A stretch of DNA of 64,000 nucleotides. Origin: Eopsaltria australis (taxonomy: Eukaryota; Chordata; Aves; Passeriformes; Petroicidae). The DNA lies in the NCBI GenBank assembly GCA_034509425.1, contig JAVTVJ010000981.1:124001-188000 (forward strand), given 5' to 3'. Shown in pieces: positions 50,278 to 63,000 of the stretch (the stretch's first letter is position 1; each line of letters starts with the position of its first letter). The translations under genes were made by a program, and so were the position numbers. The notes under the pieces were generated by a model that was not told the DNA's origin, made no database searches, and was given only the letters and a program-made list of their open reading frames with translations.

Positions 50278-51350
50278 TGTCATTGTCCTGCCTTTAGTAT
50301 AGATATTAAATAAATAAATAAATAATCACACTAAGTTGAAAGGAGCAACTTTTCTCAAGGATACAGGTCTTTATTGTTAAGCAGTTATTTATTCAACAAG
50401 AAAACAGCTGGACCATGGAGATCTAAGTAGCTGGCTTTGCCTTATCTGGATCACAAGACAGATCTTCATCCTCTATCAGTAAAATCCCATTGTAGGCAAT
50501 AGAACAGGAATCATCTGTTAAACTGGATCCTGATCACAATCCCAGTATTCTGGAAGAATGGGGGTTTTCACACTCAGGCCTGCAGAAACATCTCACTGCA
50601 ATTACTTCATTGCTATTAATCACTACCAGGCTCTGAAGGAGCAGTAATAAGTTGAAAAGAAGCATGGTTTACTATGAAAAATCTTGTATTTTGATTTATT
50701 CTTTAGCTGCAACTTAATAATTTATTTCTGCTCTCTTAATAAGAGGCTTTTCATAAGCCTTGACTCTTCTTCCATGCATTAATGTACATACCTACTTTAA
50801 TGCTTCTATATTAATATTCTTCTAGACTTAGAGCTACAACTGTGGTAAACCATGATTTTCTTTAATACACAAAGCACAGAATAGGACACAGAGACGAATT
50901 AAGACTAGGGAGTGTCCAAGTGCTCCCAGACCCCTGTAGCTTATAAGGAGATTTCCTGCCTACATCAGGGATCCATAGCTGATGAAAATAAAATTTCATG
51001 TGAGCCAGAAAGATTTCAGGAACTAAGTCTTAGAACATTCTTCTTTCAGTGCTAGAAGATACATTAATGGGAAATTTAGAATTGAGAAAAAAGAGCTCTA
51101 TATAATAAAGAATGATCTATAACATGCCCTTACTATAAGAGCTCAGACCTTTTTTCTTCTTCATGGCATCATTCTAGGTAAACATTGTGCAATTATAACA
51201 TATATAACTCATTTTACATTAACCTTGTCTAGTCTAACAGTTAAAACACATTGTTTTCAATTGCTGAGATTAATATTGAACTATTAACACAATATAACCA
51301 GCAAACATAACTATTACAGCTCTCTTAGACTGTTCTGTCCCCTTCTTACA
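50278..51350 (-). other. AT-rich block, possible old LTR
   Basis: About 1.07 kb of sequence more AT-rich than its flanks, beginning TGTCATTG and ending CTTACA on the plus strand. On the minus strand it carries AATAAA (50,375-50,370) about 95 bp from the end, and an (AAAT)n run at 50,306-50,326. These fit an LTR, but I found no target duplication and no TATA box at a sensible distance. Confidence 0.25.
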
Positions 51351-54300
51351 GTGCAGAAGGCACTTAGCACAATGACCCCTAGTTATTGCTTGCAGGTGGA
51401 AGTGCACAGACTGGGACATCTGATGAAAAGGGGAAGATGAGCTTCCCTTCTGTTTATTTCTCTTTTTGTCTTCTCCTCCTTATAGCAGGAAGACTTTCAC
51501 AGCAAAACAGGAAGCCCTGACTGGGGAAGGAGGTAAAGGTGTAAAATGGAGCTAAGCCATGAAGAATTTAAATGTAAAATATTAGTGCACTTAAGTAGGA
51601 GCATCTCTGGAAGAAATGCTAATGGCAGATTGGTGGCAGACAGTGAGCAGGGACAAGCTTTCAGGCTGACTCTAGAGACCTTTCTTTTCTGTGTTAGATA
51701 CTCTGCAATTGCTGCTGTTATTTCCTCCAGCAAGAAAGTGGAACTTTATCTGCCCTGGGAAATCTTTGAAATGGGTGGAAGGCAAATGAGAATAATTCTG
51801 CTTTGCAAACAGACACGATGAGGATCTGTGCAGTCTGAGTTAAGCCCTGAGTGAAAGACACTGCTCAGTTACCAGCTGAGACAGCCCTGAGACTCCCAGC
51901 AGCTGTGAGATCCCTGGCAGTAGGGATTAAAGTCTTTTAGAATGCCATTGGAAAAGGACTGGGGAGAGCAGGCAAGGAAATAGGTAATGGTGAGAAGAAA
52001 AACAGCTCAGGATCAAGCATAAAGCTGAGACTATGAGCAGAAAAATTGGACAACTGAGTTAAAGGACTTGGAGGTGCTTTTAAAATAAGGGGATTGGACA
52101 CACTGGACACATACACCAGTTGTTTGATGTTCTACTCCCCCCTTGCACTGATAACACAGTGATAACTCTGGGACTTAACTATTGGCACCAGGGTCTTAAC
52201 AGCTACGTGTATTTGAACGTCCTAATTGCAGGGAATGGCAATGGAATTACAGCTGACTCCTCCCTGTTCCTCACTGGCTGGTTTGTCTGATCCCGAGGCT
52301 GGGGTCAGGGCCTGTCTCTGCATGGAGCTGGGATTATCCAAAAATCTCTGTCTGAGTTGCAGGGAAAGGAAGTGAGGCAGAGCCTGGAACTGAGCAGTGG
52401 CACAACCTGACGGATTGCAGATTTCTGTGGGTGCCTTGGTGCTGTTAAGCAATCTAGAGTGTGACAGAGTGCTTCCAGAGTGGCACTGGTGCAGACAGGT
52501 CGTTCTTCAGGGTCATACATTTTAGTCCAGGGTTGCTCTGAGGGTTTCAGTGTTCTGAGCAGTTCTGACTGAGCTGGGGCTGAAGAAGCTGAATGCACCG
52601 CAGGCAGCCCCACTGTCAATGCATAGTGTCCTCTGCAGCATTTCCAAACCCCTGGAGTTGGGTGCTGGCTCCCAGCTGATGTTGAAATACCCAACTGCTG
52701 CAACCCAGGCAACAAATCCTTCTGGGAATGGCACAGTTCTCCAGCTCTGGTGATGAAATTGATTCCTGAGCTGTTACACAGGTAAGGATTCTATGACTTT
52801 GTGGAAGGTCAAGGAATGCCACAGAGCATCACACGGAGACAAATTAGGCACTTTCAATAGGAGAGAGACTCTCCTCTGTTTCAAGCCCCAAATCCTGCCT
52901 TGGCTGGCTTCCACGCACACAGCCAGTTCTCTGCCTGCTCCTCAGGAAGGTAAATTTGGCCAGTACCTGTGGAAAGGACTTCTCACTGTAGCTGAGGTTT
53001 TGCTCTTTCCTTGTTTAGAAGGAATTAATCTATTTATAAGCATGATCAGGCTCTGCATCTCTGTCCTTCCCTTAGCATTAGGCTATGAAAGTCCTGGCCT
53101 TACCTGTGGATGGAGGAATGCTACAGTTAATTTTGGTATATTCTGTTATTTATTGAGTCCCAGAGCCCCTGTGTCTCCTTGTTTGTCCTTGTATTAAGTA
53201 AGTGCAAGTTTATCTATGCAGTGAGTTGCAGCAGCACAGTGCCTGGTAAGTGAAGAGCAGGTCTTGGGCTGTTCCAGCATCCTGGGATAACTGGGCTTCC
53301 AGCTGGCAGCTCCTGACTCTCTGCAGCCTGTTAGAAGGGGAGGCTTGGGCAGTTCCTGTGGGACACTCAGCCCCTGGGCTCTCTGGGAATGGGGGTCCTG
53401 GTTTCTCTTGGATGACTCTGCAAAGATCCATCTGCAAATTTGGATTGGGGTCGTGCAGAGCCCAGAATGATGAAGGCTGTCTAGAAACAATTAATAAAGA
53501 TCAGAACTTGGTGGCATCAAAAACTCCCTCTGGGCTTCTTGCAGGCTGAGATAGTGGCAGATTGTCAAAATTACTTAACGTCCTGGAGCACCACCCATTC
53601 CAGTATGAATAGGTTTCTTGTGTACAACTCACATGATCCTGGTGTTTTCCTGGTGTCTCTGTGGAGACTGGAGACATTCTTCTGGTCTATTGATTGGGGA
53701 TCTTTTCTTTGCTGCTTTCAGGTAAATTGTCTTGTAGAAAAAAAGAAAGCAGAGATAATCCTCTGAATAATGAATAAAGCAACAGTCACAGAACACCAAA
53801 ACATCCTGTCTGTTTTATAGAAGGAGTTGCAAATATTTTGATTTTTCCTTTTTAGCACGCTACCAGCTTGGCAGAGATTTAGCAGGACTTGTGCAAAAAA
53901 ATAGTTGGCCTTAGGCAAAGCTGGATGAAGCAGTGAGCATTCACGTGGATCCTCATCTAAATGAGGCTGGAGCATGGATTAAAGCAGTGTTAGATTTGGG
54001 AAGCATCCCCTGCCAAAAATTGGGGGTGCTTTTTGAAAGATGTTCCAATTACAAACACTCATTCTCATGAGATTAGATACTTCCCCTCACCATTGGCTTC
54101 AGTCCCTCTAGGAAAGTGAGTTAAATGAGATTGTTTTTACCTTGGTCATATTAAAATAGTTGTCTCTGTTTTCACTGGCAGCCTGGAAAGGACAGCAATG
54201 TGGGGAGGAGGAGGGTGATGGTCGGGTGCTTCCTCCCCCTTCCTTGTAACAGCAGTGTGGAATTCACTGGAGAACAGGGGAAAACTCTGTTTGTTGTCCC

Positions 54301-57300
54301 ATGAATATTTGGGATGACTAGTAGGGGACCAGGTACTTCTGTCTTGCCCAAACTGGACCCTCAGGTGGCATAAAATGCTCCTTTGCATTCCTGGTTGCCA
54401 CTCTCAAACTCCTTAGCCCTAGTTCATAAGTCCAGAATGTAGCCTCTTAGCTATAGTCCAGAAAAACAAATCCCACTTGCTGAAAGATGGGCTCTGTTCC
54501 TTTGCACAGCCTCTGGTGTACATGGTGTCTGTGCAACTCCCAGAAAATCAGAGCCACCTCATAAATATCTCTTCCTTCAGTTTTGCCAGTGGGTCTGTCT
54601 CAGGATTTATAGTGATTTATTCCTTCTGGTTTGGTTCTGTGGTGCACTGTGTAGTGGTACGGCAGTGCCCTGGGAGCTCATGGAAATACTCCAGTGCCAG
54701 AGCTTGGTTGGGTTTTGGTAGCAATAGAACCTAGGGAAGGAAAAGCTGCTCAGGTGTTGTGTGCCCTGCAATGAGGTAACTGGAGAAAAATTAACACATT
54801 GTCTCACAGCCCCCAGTGTGCTCTGGGGATAAAAATGTGGTCACAGTGAAAAATTCTGGGATTTAGATTCTGCTCTGCCTGGAGAGGACATGATGGTAAG
54901 TGAGGTCTGGCTTCTGTCCTGAGCATTAACAGAGGGAAATTTTGCCTCAGTTTCTCTACATATAGATCTGAGGCCATATCTAGGTCACCTTTTTAAGGGA
55001 TTTTGCAACTACGTCATGAAATCTATGGCTTGTGTGTTCTGAGCCTGCTATCAGCACTGATAAAAATGGTTATTAGCTGTACTATTACTTTAAATCAGAG
55101 CATCTTAACTAATTTGGGGACTGGCCAGTGGCTCCAGTCACATGATGAATACCCTTAGACTCTATTTCTAGATGATTCAAAGTTGGCTCTAGGCAAGGGA
55201 GATTAGGTTTAGGGCTTGAGGCAGAGCAGGAAATAAAACAAAGGTGTCCCAATTGATAGTTCAGCTTTCAGTATAATTTTATTGAAGAAAGTAACTCAAG
55301 CTTTGGTTTATTCTGAGAACATCAAGGACAGCTTTACAGTGTTGCTGCCCTAAGCCCAGGGCTGTCCATTAAGGGACGAAATCTGCTTGCAGAGCCAGGA
55401 ATGGTTTGGAGCTACACAAATGCTTGCAGCATCACAGTGGGGGGATAAGAAGTAGGAGGGGATTCAGTTGGACTCAGAGTGACATTTTGGTGACACTCAA
55501 AGAGGCTGAAGACAGATTTAAGGTGACAGGGAAAACAATGTAATTGAGGATCTGAGACAGGCTTCATAGTTTTGGGGGCTGAAAAAAAAATTCCTATGAA
55601 CCTGCTGGATTTGGAGCATTCTATAGTCACTTAGGCCAGGAGTGAAATTTGGTAGTAAAGGTAAGCTGGGAGCAAAGACCCCCACTGAAGGCAATGGGGC
55701 ATATGAGCTTGTGCAGTTGCTGCTCTGCAATTTCTGTTTCCTTGGCTGCTCAGAGGTATCATCTTATCATCTGCAAGACGGCCAAGGTAAAGTTCAGGGT
55801 CAACAAACACTTCAGTTTCTTTTCCATCCTCTGCCTTTACAAGGCTTTCCAGGAGACGGGGAAGAGACCCTGCTCAGAGGTGTCTTTCTCTCAATAAGCA
55901 TTTCTGTCAGGGGAATGCACAGGACTGAGGGGCTCACTTAGCCATTCATCAGGTGGGTTTGCCTTCTATGTGCATGTGTGAGATATTTTACACTCTCCCT
56001 GGCTTAAAAAAAAATCTTCCTGGGCAATGCCCTTTTCTCTGGCATGGGGCAGATACTAGAAACACTATTTATGTGAGGCAGATGCTGAGATCTTTTACTC
56101 AAAGGGATTTTTATGCACTGAGACCTTTCATGCTGAGAGGACAAAGCCTCTGGATTCCCTGGAGTGAAGCACTGGCCCAAATTGTGCCTTCTTCTTTCTA
56201 GCTGCACATTTGATTTTTCTATACTGGATCAAGTATCAAGCCCAGTATCATGCTGAAAAAGGCATACACTTGAGATCAGAGTGTTGGTGTTTAGCAGGAT
56301 TGATTATGTCTGTACAGATCTGTTTTCAAAGGTGTTTGCATTTCACTGGAAAAGGAACTTTTCTAGTGATTAAACTTGGTAATGTCAGGGGCTTGTGAAA
56401 AGTATCTTTGCCCTTTCGATATGGAAACAGGAATTCAGACTGAGAGCCAATGCACTTTCAGACTTTGGCACTTTAGTTTGTCCTGCTCATTCTGCCAAAA
56501 TAGGTTTGCATTTTAAATTCTTGTGGAAACTGGTGAGCTGAAAACCCAACAGACAGAATTCTTCTCTTTAGGCAAACAATCCTGGTGTCCTCAGCAATGT
56601 ACAAATACAGCAGCAAGTGATCACAACCAGCTGACTCTGCCCTAAGCAGAGTACTACCTAAATCACAAATTTAGTCATACAGCAGCAGCTTAATTCCTCT
56701 TGCCTTAATCACTGTCTCTTATGATAATGCTTGTGCTGGGACTAAACAAGTCAACTCGAAGGTGCTTAATCATTTTCCCAAGGTGCACCGCACCTGTGGG
56801 ACTCTGGCACTGCACACAAAGGACCTGGTAGCACAAACTGACTCCAAATTAGAACTAGTTGTCTCCAGAAACCCCAGTTTAGAGAGTCTGCTGCCATATC
56901 TCTCCTGATTGAACACAACTGCCCTCCTGGACAATCTATTTCCAGCTCTCTGGTGCTGGGCTCACCTCCCTGCTTTTCCTTAGAAATTACTTGTTACTGA
57001 CTGACAGGCTCACAGCAGTGTGATTTCCTCAATTCTGATTGAAAAAATGCTTTAGTAAGTGAAATAGAGAATCGTGTCCCTTGGATTAATTCCCTCTTGG
57101 GAAAGGGCAGAAATCCTGGTCCCTGGCTGCCCAGCTGCCATTTGTGGTGTGCAGGTGCTGGCCTGGCACGCACAGACTGCGTCAAATCTCCTGCCCTCCA
57201 AACCTTCCCGAATGTGCCTTTCACTTCCCAGACTGCCGTCTGGCCCCAGCTCTCAACCACGAGAGAAACCTCAGGGAGAAGCACTTGTCAGCAAGGCTGT

Positions 57301-59340
57301 TCTACATGGGAAGAGTCCTGGGGCTCCAACAGCTGCTTGGGGTTTGAGTCCCCTTGGCAGATGTTCGCTATTCCAGCCACTTCATTAATTTTGGAAACAA
57401 AACCCCTGATTATTCCTGACCAAAGCACCCCCTTTTTGATTGACAGCCAGTGTGTGTTTCATACACCGTATTGCTCTGGCCACTTACTTTTAAAAAACCA
57501 TTAATAAAAAGAAATAAAGTTTCTAGAGATGTGTTAGTGTGGGCTAATCCTACCTGCGAGTTCATCTCCTTGGGCTCAGGTGAGGGCATCACATTCCCAG
57601 AATGTGGACAGAGGTGCCAGCCACACAGCTCTGGATATTCAGCCCTTCAGATGTGAGAAAGAAATATTTAAAGACAAGCAGAGTCACTTGTCCTGCTGTC
57701 ACTTGTGTACGAGCTCGGCAAGCCCACAGTTTGCTTCCCCTCTTGATTTCTGGGCTGGATCTAGTCAAGCTCCTGGAATACTCTTCAGGAAACATTCCTC
57801 TGCTGCGCTGTGCCAGGTTTTGCAAGGGCAGGAAAAGCAGGATAAATTTGAAGTGGGGTTACGGGGGCTGCAGCTCCTGCCCAGACCCCGAGGGAACACA
57901 GAGCTGTAAAATGCCGTTTGCTGCTGCTTTGGGGCTTAAATCAGTGGCTTGCTCACTGTTGCTTCCAAAATATTCGTGTCAATAATTATCAGCAAGTACT
58001 AATTGCGGAAGTTAATGTTGCTAGTAATTACTTTATTTCCTAAAAGAAAGAAAAAAGTGTCTGAAAAAGACGAAGAAAATGTGCTTCTGAAATGGTTTAT
58101 GTCTGAATGAAGAGGTAAGTACTCAAAACTACATTTATAACAAAGTCAGTTCATCTGCTTAAATATCCGTAGTTTGTTTAGGAATTAAAGCAGCAGTGTA
58201 AAAAAGAGTTATATTGTTGTGGAGGAGAAAAATTCTTGAACTCCTTAGCTGTTATCATTCTAGTTAAATTCGTCGTCGTAGATCGCTTTAGTTTCTCAAA
58301 ATAAAAGAGAGAAAACCATTCCCAACCAGTTTATTTTAAATGAGAATGTCATCCCAATGGTTTAAAATGTGCAAAACACTTTGCTTTACATTTGTTTTAA
58401 TATAATTTCCTGTGCCTTGTTTTTAAAAAATGTAATGAGGTTTTAAGGAAAAAAGTCTGATGTATTCTTGCATCTGCCTTCCAGTTTTGACAGTGTGTGG
58501 ACAATGCAAGTGTCTTATTTTGATTTTGAGTCTCTATAAATGAGCAACTGTATTGCTGAAGTTAAATGTAACTTTGAATTGAAAAAAGAAATAGTGCTTT
58601 TACAAAAGAGGCTAAAGATAGTTTACAGTGTTTTGAAGGCTTTTAAAAAATACATTTGAAAAAATAAAAGTTGTTTAAATCGTTAATGAGTGATTGAGAT
58701 GGTTGTTGGTTTTTGCAAAAACAGATTGAGTTTTCTGTTACTAAAATAAGAGTTTGCTGCCGTTTGGATTGCCAAAGCATGAGAACTGAAGGATGGCTGA
58801 TAATTTTTGCAGATTATATTTAAATCCTTGTGTGAAACCTGCAAATAGTATTTTTGAGGGGATGATAAATCTCCATAATGAACCTCTCTTTACCCATTTA
58901 AAGTTAGTTAGCTGGCTGTGGGTTCTGGAAAACCTGCAGCAATCAGTTAATCCAGAGGATTCCTCCCGATTCACCTTTCCCTGAATCGGGTGTCCTGGTG
59001 ATTCCTGTCGGAGGCGGTGGAGATGAGAAATAAAACTCAAACCTGAACCTAGTAGGAAAACTTCTTCCAGTGGGGAAACTCTCAGTACCCCTCAGCAGAA
59101 GCGGCTGAAAGCTCAGCTTTGCAAAAATCCAGCTGAACTAAGCAGGGATCCGCCAGAAAATCATCTTAGACATGGGGTCCAAGTAACACCGCTCTGGAGA
59201 AAAATAACATCTACACAGTGCTCCTGTAAATAGAATTTTTTTCCCCCTCTGCCACTCTCCAGCACTTTGCGGCTCGGGAATAGGTTTGATGCCGGTGGGG
59301 GAAAGCTGTCGGGGCCGGGGATGCAGCACCGTCCTCCGGC
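51351..59340. other. Intergenic block upstream of BARX2
   Basis: About 8 kb with no recognised coding exon. 57.96-58.74 kb is notably AT-rich, with repeated TAAT/ATTA cores (homeodomain-type sites). That could mark an upstream control region of BARX2, but it is equally expected by chance in AT-rich DNA. Confidence 0.45.
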
Positions 59341-59375
59341 AGCCCGCATTTTATCTTTTTAGGATAATTACAATC

Positions 59376-59550
59376 TAAAGAAGAGAAAGAGGGGGAGAAA
59401 AAAGGAGGAAGAAAAAAAAAAGAAAAAACAAAAAAAGAAAGAAAAAAGAAAAAGCCCCAATCTGGAACCTTTCACCAAGGGAAAAAAACAAAAAAACAAA
59501 AAAAAACATCCAAAAAAAAAAAAACCAAACCAAAAAAAAAACAACCAAAA
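59376..59550 (+). repeat. Homopurine/A-rich tract upstream of BARX2
   Basis: About 80 bases are almost pure A/G (59,376-59,455), followed after a short gap by A-rich sequence with C interruptions to 59,550. Long purine runs can form triplex structures and exclude nucleosomes. The tract ends about 180 bp before the TATA box. Confidence 0.85.
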
Positions 59551-59772
59551 GCTACACACCCCAGTATCTTAAAATAGCGAGCAGGGAGGGGAGAGGAGCG
59601 GCGGATCCTCCCAGCCCGGCACAGGGTAACAATCGTGCTGGCGGGGAGCAGCGGGCAACCTGATTGACAGCCCGAGCCTCCTAAAAAGGCCGCGGAGCGA
59701 TGGGAGAGATGCTTATCGTCGGCTTTATATAGCGGGGAGCCGGCGCCGCGCAGCGCGGCGGAACCGGCGAGG

Positions 59773-59822
59773 ACAGCGCGGGCACAGCGGGAACAGCGGG
59801 GACAGGGGGGACAGCGGGACAG
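59773..59822 (+). repeat. ACAGCGGG-type short tandem repeat in the BARX2 5' UTR
   Basis: Six or so imperfect units of the pattern ACAG(C)GGG lie between the TATA box and the start codon. G runs on the transcribed RNA could form a quadruplex in the leader. Confidence 0.65.
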
Positions 59823-59842
59823 GCTCGGGGAGCCGGGCGCCC

Positions 59843-59989
59843 ATGCGAGCCGGGCGCGGCTCTGGCCGCCCCGCAGGGGTCCCGCTATGCACGGCCACCC
59901 CCGGCCCCAGCCCGGCCCGCAGCCCCCGGCGCGGCTCCCCGCGCCCGGCCGGCCCAAGGCAGGCAGGAGGCGCTACAAGACCTTCATGA
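59843..59989 (+). other. Upstream ORF overlapping the BARX2 start
   Basis: An ATG at 59,843 lies in the predicted 5' UTR, out of frame (offset +2) with BARX2. It runs 48 codons and stops at 59,987-59,989, beyond the BARX2 ATG at 59,887. Its context is weak (C at -3, C at +4), so leaky scanning would be expected. If used, it would lower BARX2 translation. Confidence 0.5.
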
Positions 59990-60097
59990 TCGACGAGATC
60001 CTCTCGAAAGAGACCTGCGACTACTTCGAGAAACTTTCGTTGTACTCCGTCTGCCCGTCGCTCCTGGTCCGGCCCAAACCGCTGCACTCCTGCGCCG
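59887..60097 (+). CDS. BARX2: BARX2 homeobox protein, exon 1 (partial gene)
   Basis: BARX2 is a nuclear Bar-family homeodomain transcription factor active in muscle, cartilage, epithelial and craniofacial development. This exon codes for 70 residues plus the first base of codon 71. Residues 28-69, from RRYKTFMIDEIL through ETCDYFEKLSLYSVCP to RPKPLHSC, are the conserved BARX N-terminal block. The FMIDEIL stretch resembles an engrailed-homology repressor motif. Residues 3-26 are Pro/Gly/Arg-rich and differ from the shorter mammalian N-terminus as I recall it. The start has G at -3. The exon ends at a good donor, GTAAGC, at 60,098, where the mammalian exon also ends in phase 1. The homeodomain exons lie outside the window. 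The open frame continuing to 60,291 is intron read-through. Confidence 0.93.
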
Positions 60098-63000
60098 GTA
60101 AGCGTGACTCCGGTGGTGCCCGCAGCGAGGATGCGGCGGGCGCGGAGTCGGGAAGCTCGGGCGAGCGGCTCCTGCATCTCCCGCTGCATCCCCCCCAAAC
60201 CCTGCCTGAACGAAGCCCGGCTTTCACGCTCCATCCCCACTCCCTGCGTTTGTCAGCACAGGGATCGTTGTTAGTTACTATGGGTAACTAGCAGCTATCA
60301 GTCAGTTACTACCAGTTTTTAGTTACGATCAGTGTGTAGTGGTGGGGTTCAGCCTAATCGTTGTCGGATTGTGCATTAGAGCCAATACAGTGCTAATGAT
60401 AATGAGTTAAGGAGCTCGAGGGGAGTCCAGCTCCTGTGGAAATCGTCCTTCATCTTATGCTCCGGTGTTTTTTTCATTATGTCTGTGTGAGTACAAAGAA
60501 ATTAATAGAAATATTGTGAAAAGGAGAAAAAAAAAGTATAGAGGCACGGGTTTTCTACCCTAAATTCTCTTTTTCTTTGAAGGAACATAGGTTATTTCTA
60601 ACAGCAAAGATGGAAGAATAGTTGTAAAGATTTTGCAGACACCACAAATAAATACGCACAAGGGGCTCTGCCCTGCATAGGCAACGCGGTGAGCAATCAG
60701 GTCTTGACCATGGGCATTATAAAATTTCATAAGCAGGTTGGTCTAATGTGGGCATTTAAAAATCCACATAAAGAGTAAAAATAGTATTCTTAGAATGCAT
60801 TCCTGATTTTAAAAAATATTTTTTAAAATCCCTCTTTCTGGTGAAGCACGCAGTTTTCCAGATTTCTGCTCTTCCCAGAAGGCCACACTTCCAATGGTGA
60901 CACATAACATGTCAAGAGAAATGAGATGATGAAACTGCAACTTAAAAATGCATTCTTCAAAAAATCTTACCTGTTGAAAAATATTTGTAAAGGACTAATT
61001 GCCAACAAAAATTATACCTATTTCAAGGTCATAGAATTCTGTTTTTCCTCTTCCTCTTTGCTGGAAGAAGTTCATTTTGCCGTTGTATTAGGTTGTGTTT
61101 AAAACCTCCGGGCCTGTACTTTGGCTTCGGTTTGTTGGTTTGGTTTGTGGTTTTTTATTGCTGAATATCCGTAAGAAGGGTCTTTTCAGCTCTTAGCAGA
61201 GCAGTGCTGGTAGAAAACTTGCTGTTACAGTACCCTAAGAGTTTGACAAGTAGAGTAAATCCTTGGTCCAAGCATAAATCTTCCTTCAATCTCAATATTT
61301 ATTTTGTAAATACTAGTTATTAAGGATCAGGAGGGATTAGGAGGCTGGATCAGAATTAAGGCCCATGATGACCAGCTTTTGGGAAGAAGTTGCATGAATA
61401 ATGTGATCTTCCACCAACATTTATTTCTTCCTAGCAATTTGTGCGTGACGTCCCTTGCCTTCCCTAACTAATCGCTGACATATTTTATATAAGAACTAGT
61501 TGTTAATCAAGATATTGCTGACAAGGGAATTTCTGAGAGCTGATCCCTCGCTACTGTGTAGTGAAATTCAGTGCTTGGCCAAAACGTCCTGAAGGGGTTT
61601 GGTGTGTGGCAGTGACACACAGAGTGCCCGATTCTGCCTGCAGACCTCAGTCCACCAAGACAAGGAAAGAGGCTTTTCTCTCTTTCTGTACAGAAAGAGG
61701 AAGAATTAGAAAAGAAAGTCCCTTCAGCACCCAAAAGGAATATTAATCTGGATATTATCAATGTCCAGAAGCATGTATAACTACCTCAGCATAAAAAAAA
61801 AAATGTGGTCTGAATGTCACGTAATAGATCCTCAGGATTTTGGATGGGTAAGGTGCTTCCCAGCAGCTGGTTTGACTCACATCACCACCATGGGAAAAAA
61901 AGAGAAATTTTTTAAATACATAGTTCTTGGTCAAGTATAGCAAACATTGTCTTTGCAAGAGTGATGTATATTCAGTAAATAATCAATAATTCTTGTATGA
62001 TTCAGCAGTAGGCTGAGAGTGATGCTAGTGAGTCTTTTGTGGTTACTCTTCAGTTAAAGCCTTATTTCTCTTTGTGCCTGGGATCTTTAACGAATTTGCC
62101 CTCAAGGTTGTGTTTCTAGCCCAAGCTCTGGCCGGTCCCTGTGTCAGGCTGGGTTGTGAATATCTACTTCTAATGGGCTAAGCTGTATGGAATTGCAGCG
62201 CTTGTGAAATACAGAGAGAGATTTGCTTGTGGAATTAAAATCGTAGGGGAAACTTCTACCAAAGTCTACACTTCCAAACTGTCAAATTCTAAGCTGTATA
62301 GGCACAATTAAAGTCTTATGTGTATTAGACAATGGGAATGGTTTTCTTATGAAAGAAAACTATTGGCTAAGAAATGGGCAATACTACAAAAGATATCTAA
62401 ATGTGAAAAAATTTGAAAAATACCCAATATAAATCTGTAACTGAAATAAAATAAAATAAAAAATCAAACCCACAAAGACTCACACACAGAGTGAAAATAG
62501 ACGGAAAAACCCCTCCCAAACTACTTGGTGGCTAACAGCTGCAGAAATATAGCACTACAGAAATACAGTATGGCATTTAACTTACTGACCGAGTTTCCTT
62601 TGCCTCTGGAGTTAATCAGGAAGGGAGTCAGCACTTAGTCTCTTCATGATCTAAGAAGATGAGTACTTAACCTTAACCACAGAGATTTGTTACTGTACCG
62701 TCATAGCTGGGACTTGGGAGCGTTTGAAACAGGGACGAGTAATGAGTTACTCCAGCTGAACATCTCCTCAGTGGGTTTTTCTCAAGGCAGGAGTCAGGGT
62801 TTGTAGGCCTTTTCATGGTCTAAAGAGTTAATATTTCTTTCATCTTGGGTGAAGTCAGAGAAAGCTGATACGCCTTTATAATTTATTTGGAGCTGAAAGA
62901 CATAAGACATTGTACGTGTGCAGCGTGTGTGTTCAACAACATCCTTGGTTAAGCGAAGAGAGATCGGAAAACTTTACTAACCCAATAGAAAAGAGTTTTT

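Larger units (their letters stand above)
59580..60240 (+). promoter_or_regulatory. BARX2: CpG island and promoter of BARX2
   Basis: GC- and CpG-dense sequence covers the promoter, 5' UTR and first exon. A clear TATATA element at 59,726-59,731 stands in GC-rich DNA, which predicts a start site near 59,755-59,762 and a 5' UTR of about 130 bases. A TATA box within a CpG island fits a tissue-restricted developmental gene. Confidence 0.75.

Noticed and set aside
59472..60240. Minus-strand open frames of 161 and 171 codons across the BARX2 promoter and exon
   Set aside because: Antisense shadows in CpG-rich DNA and the poly-purine tract.
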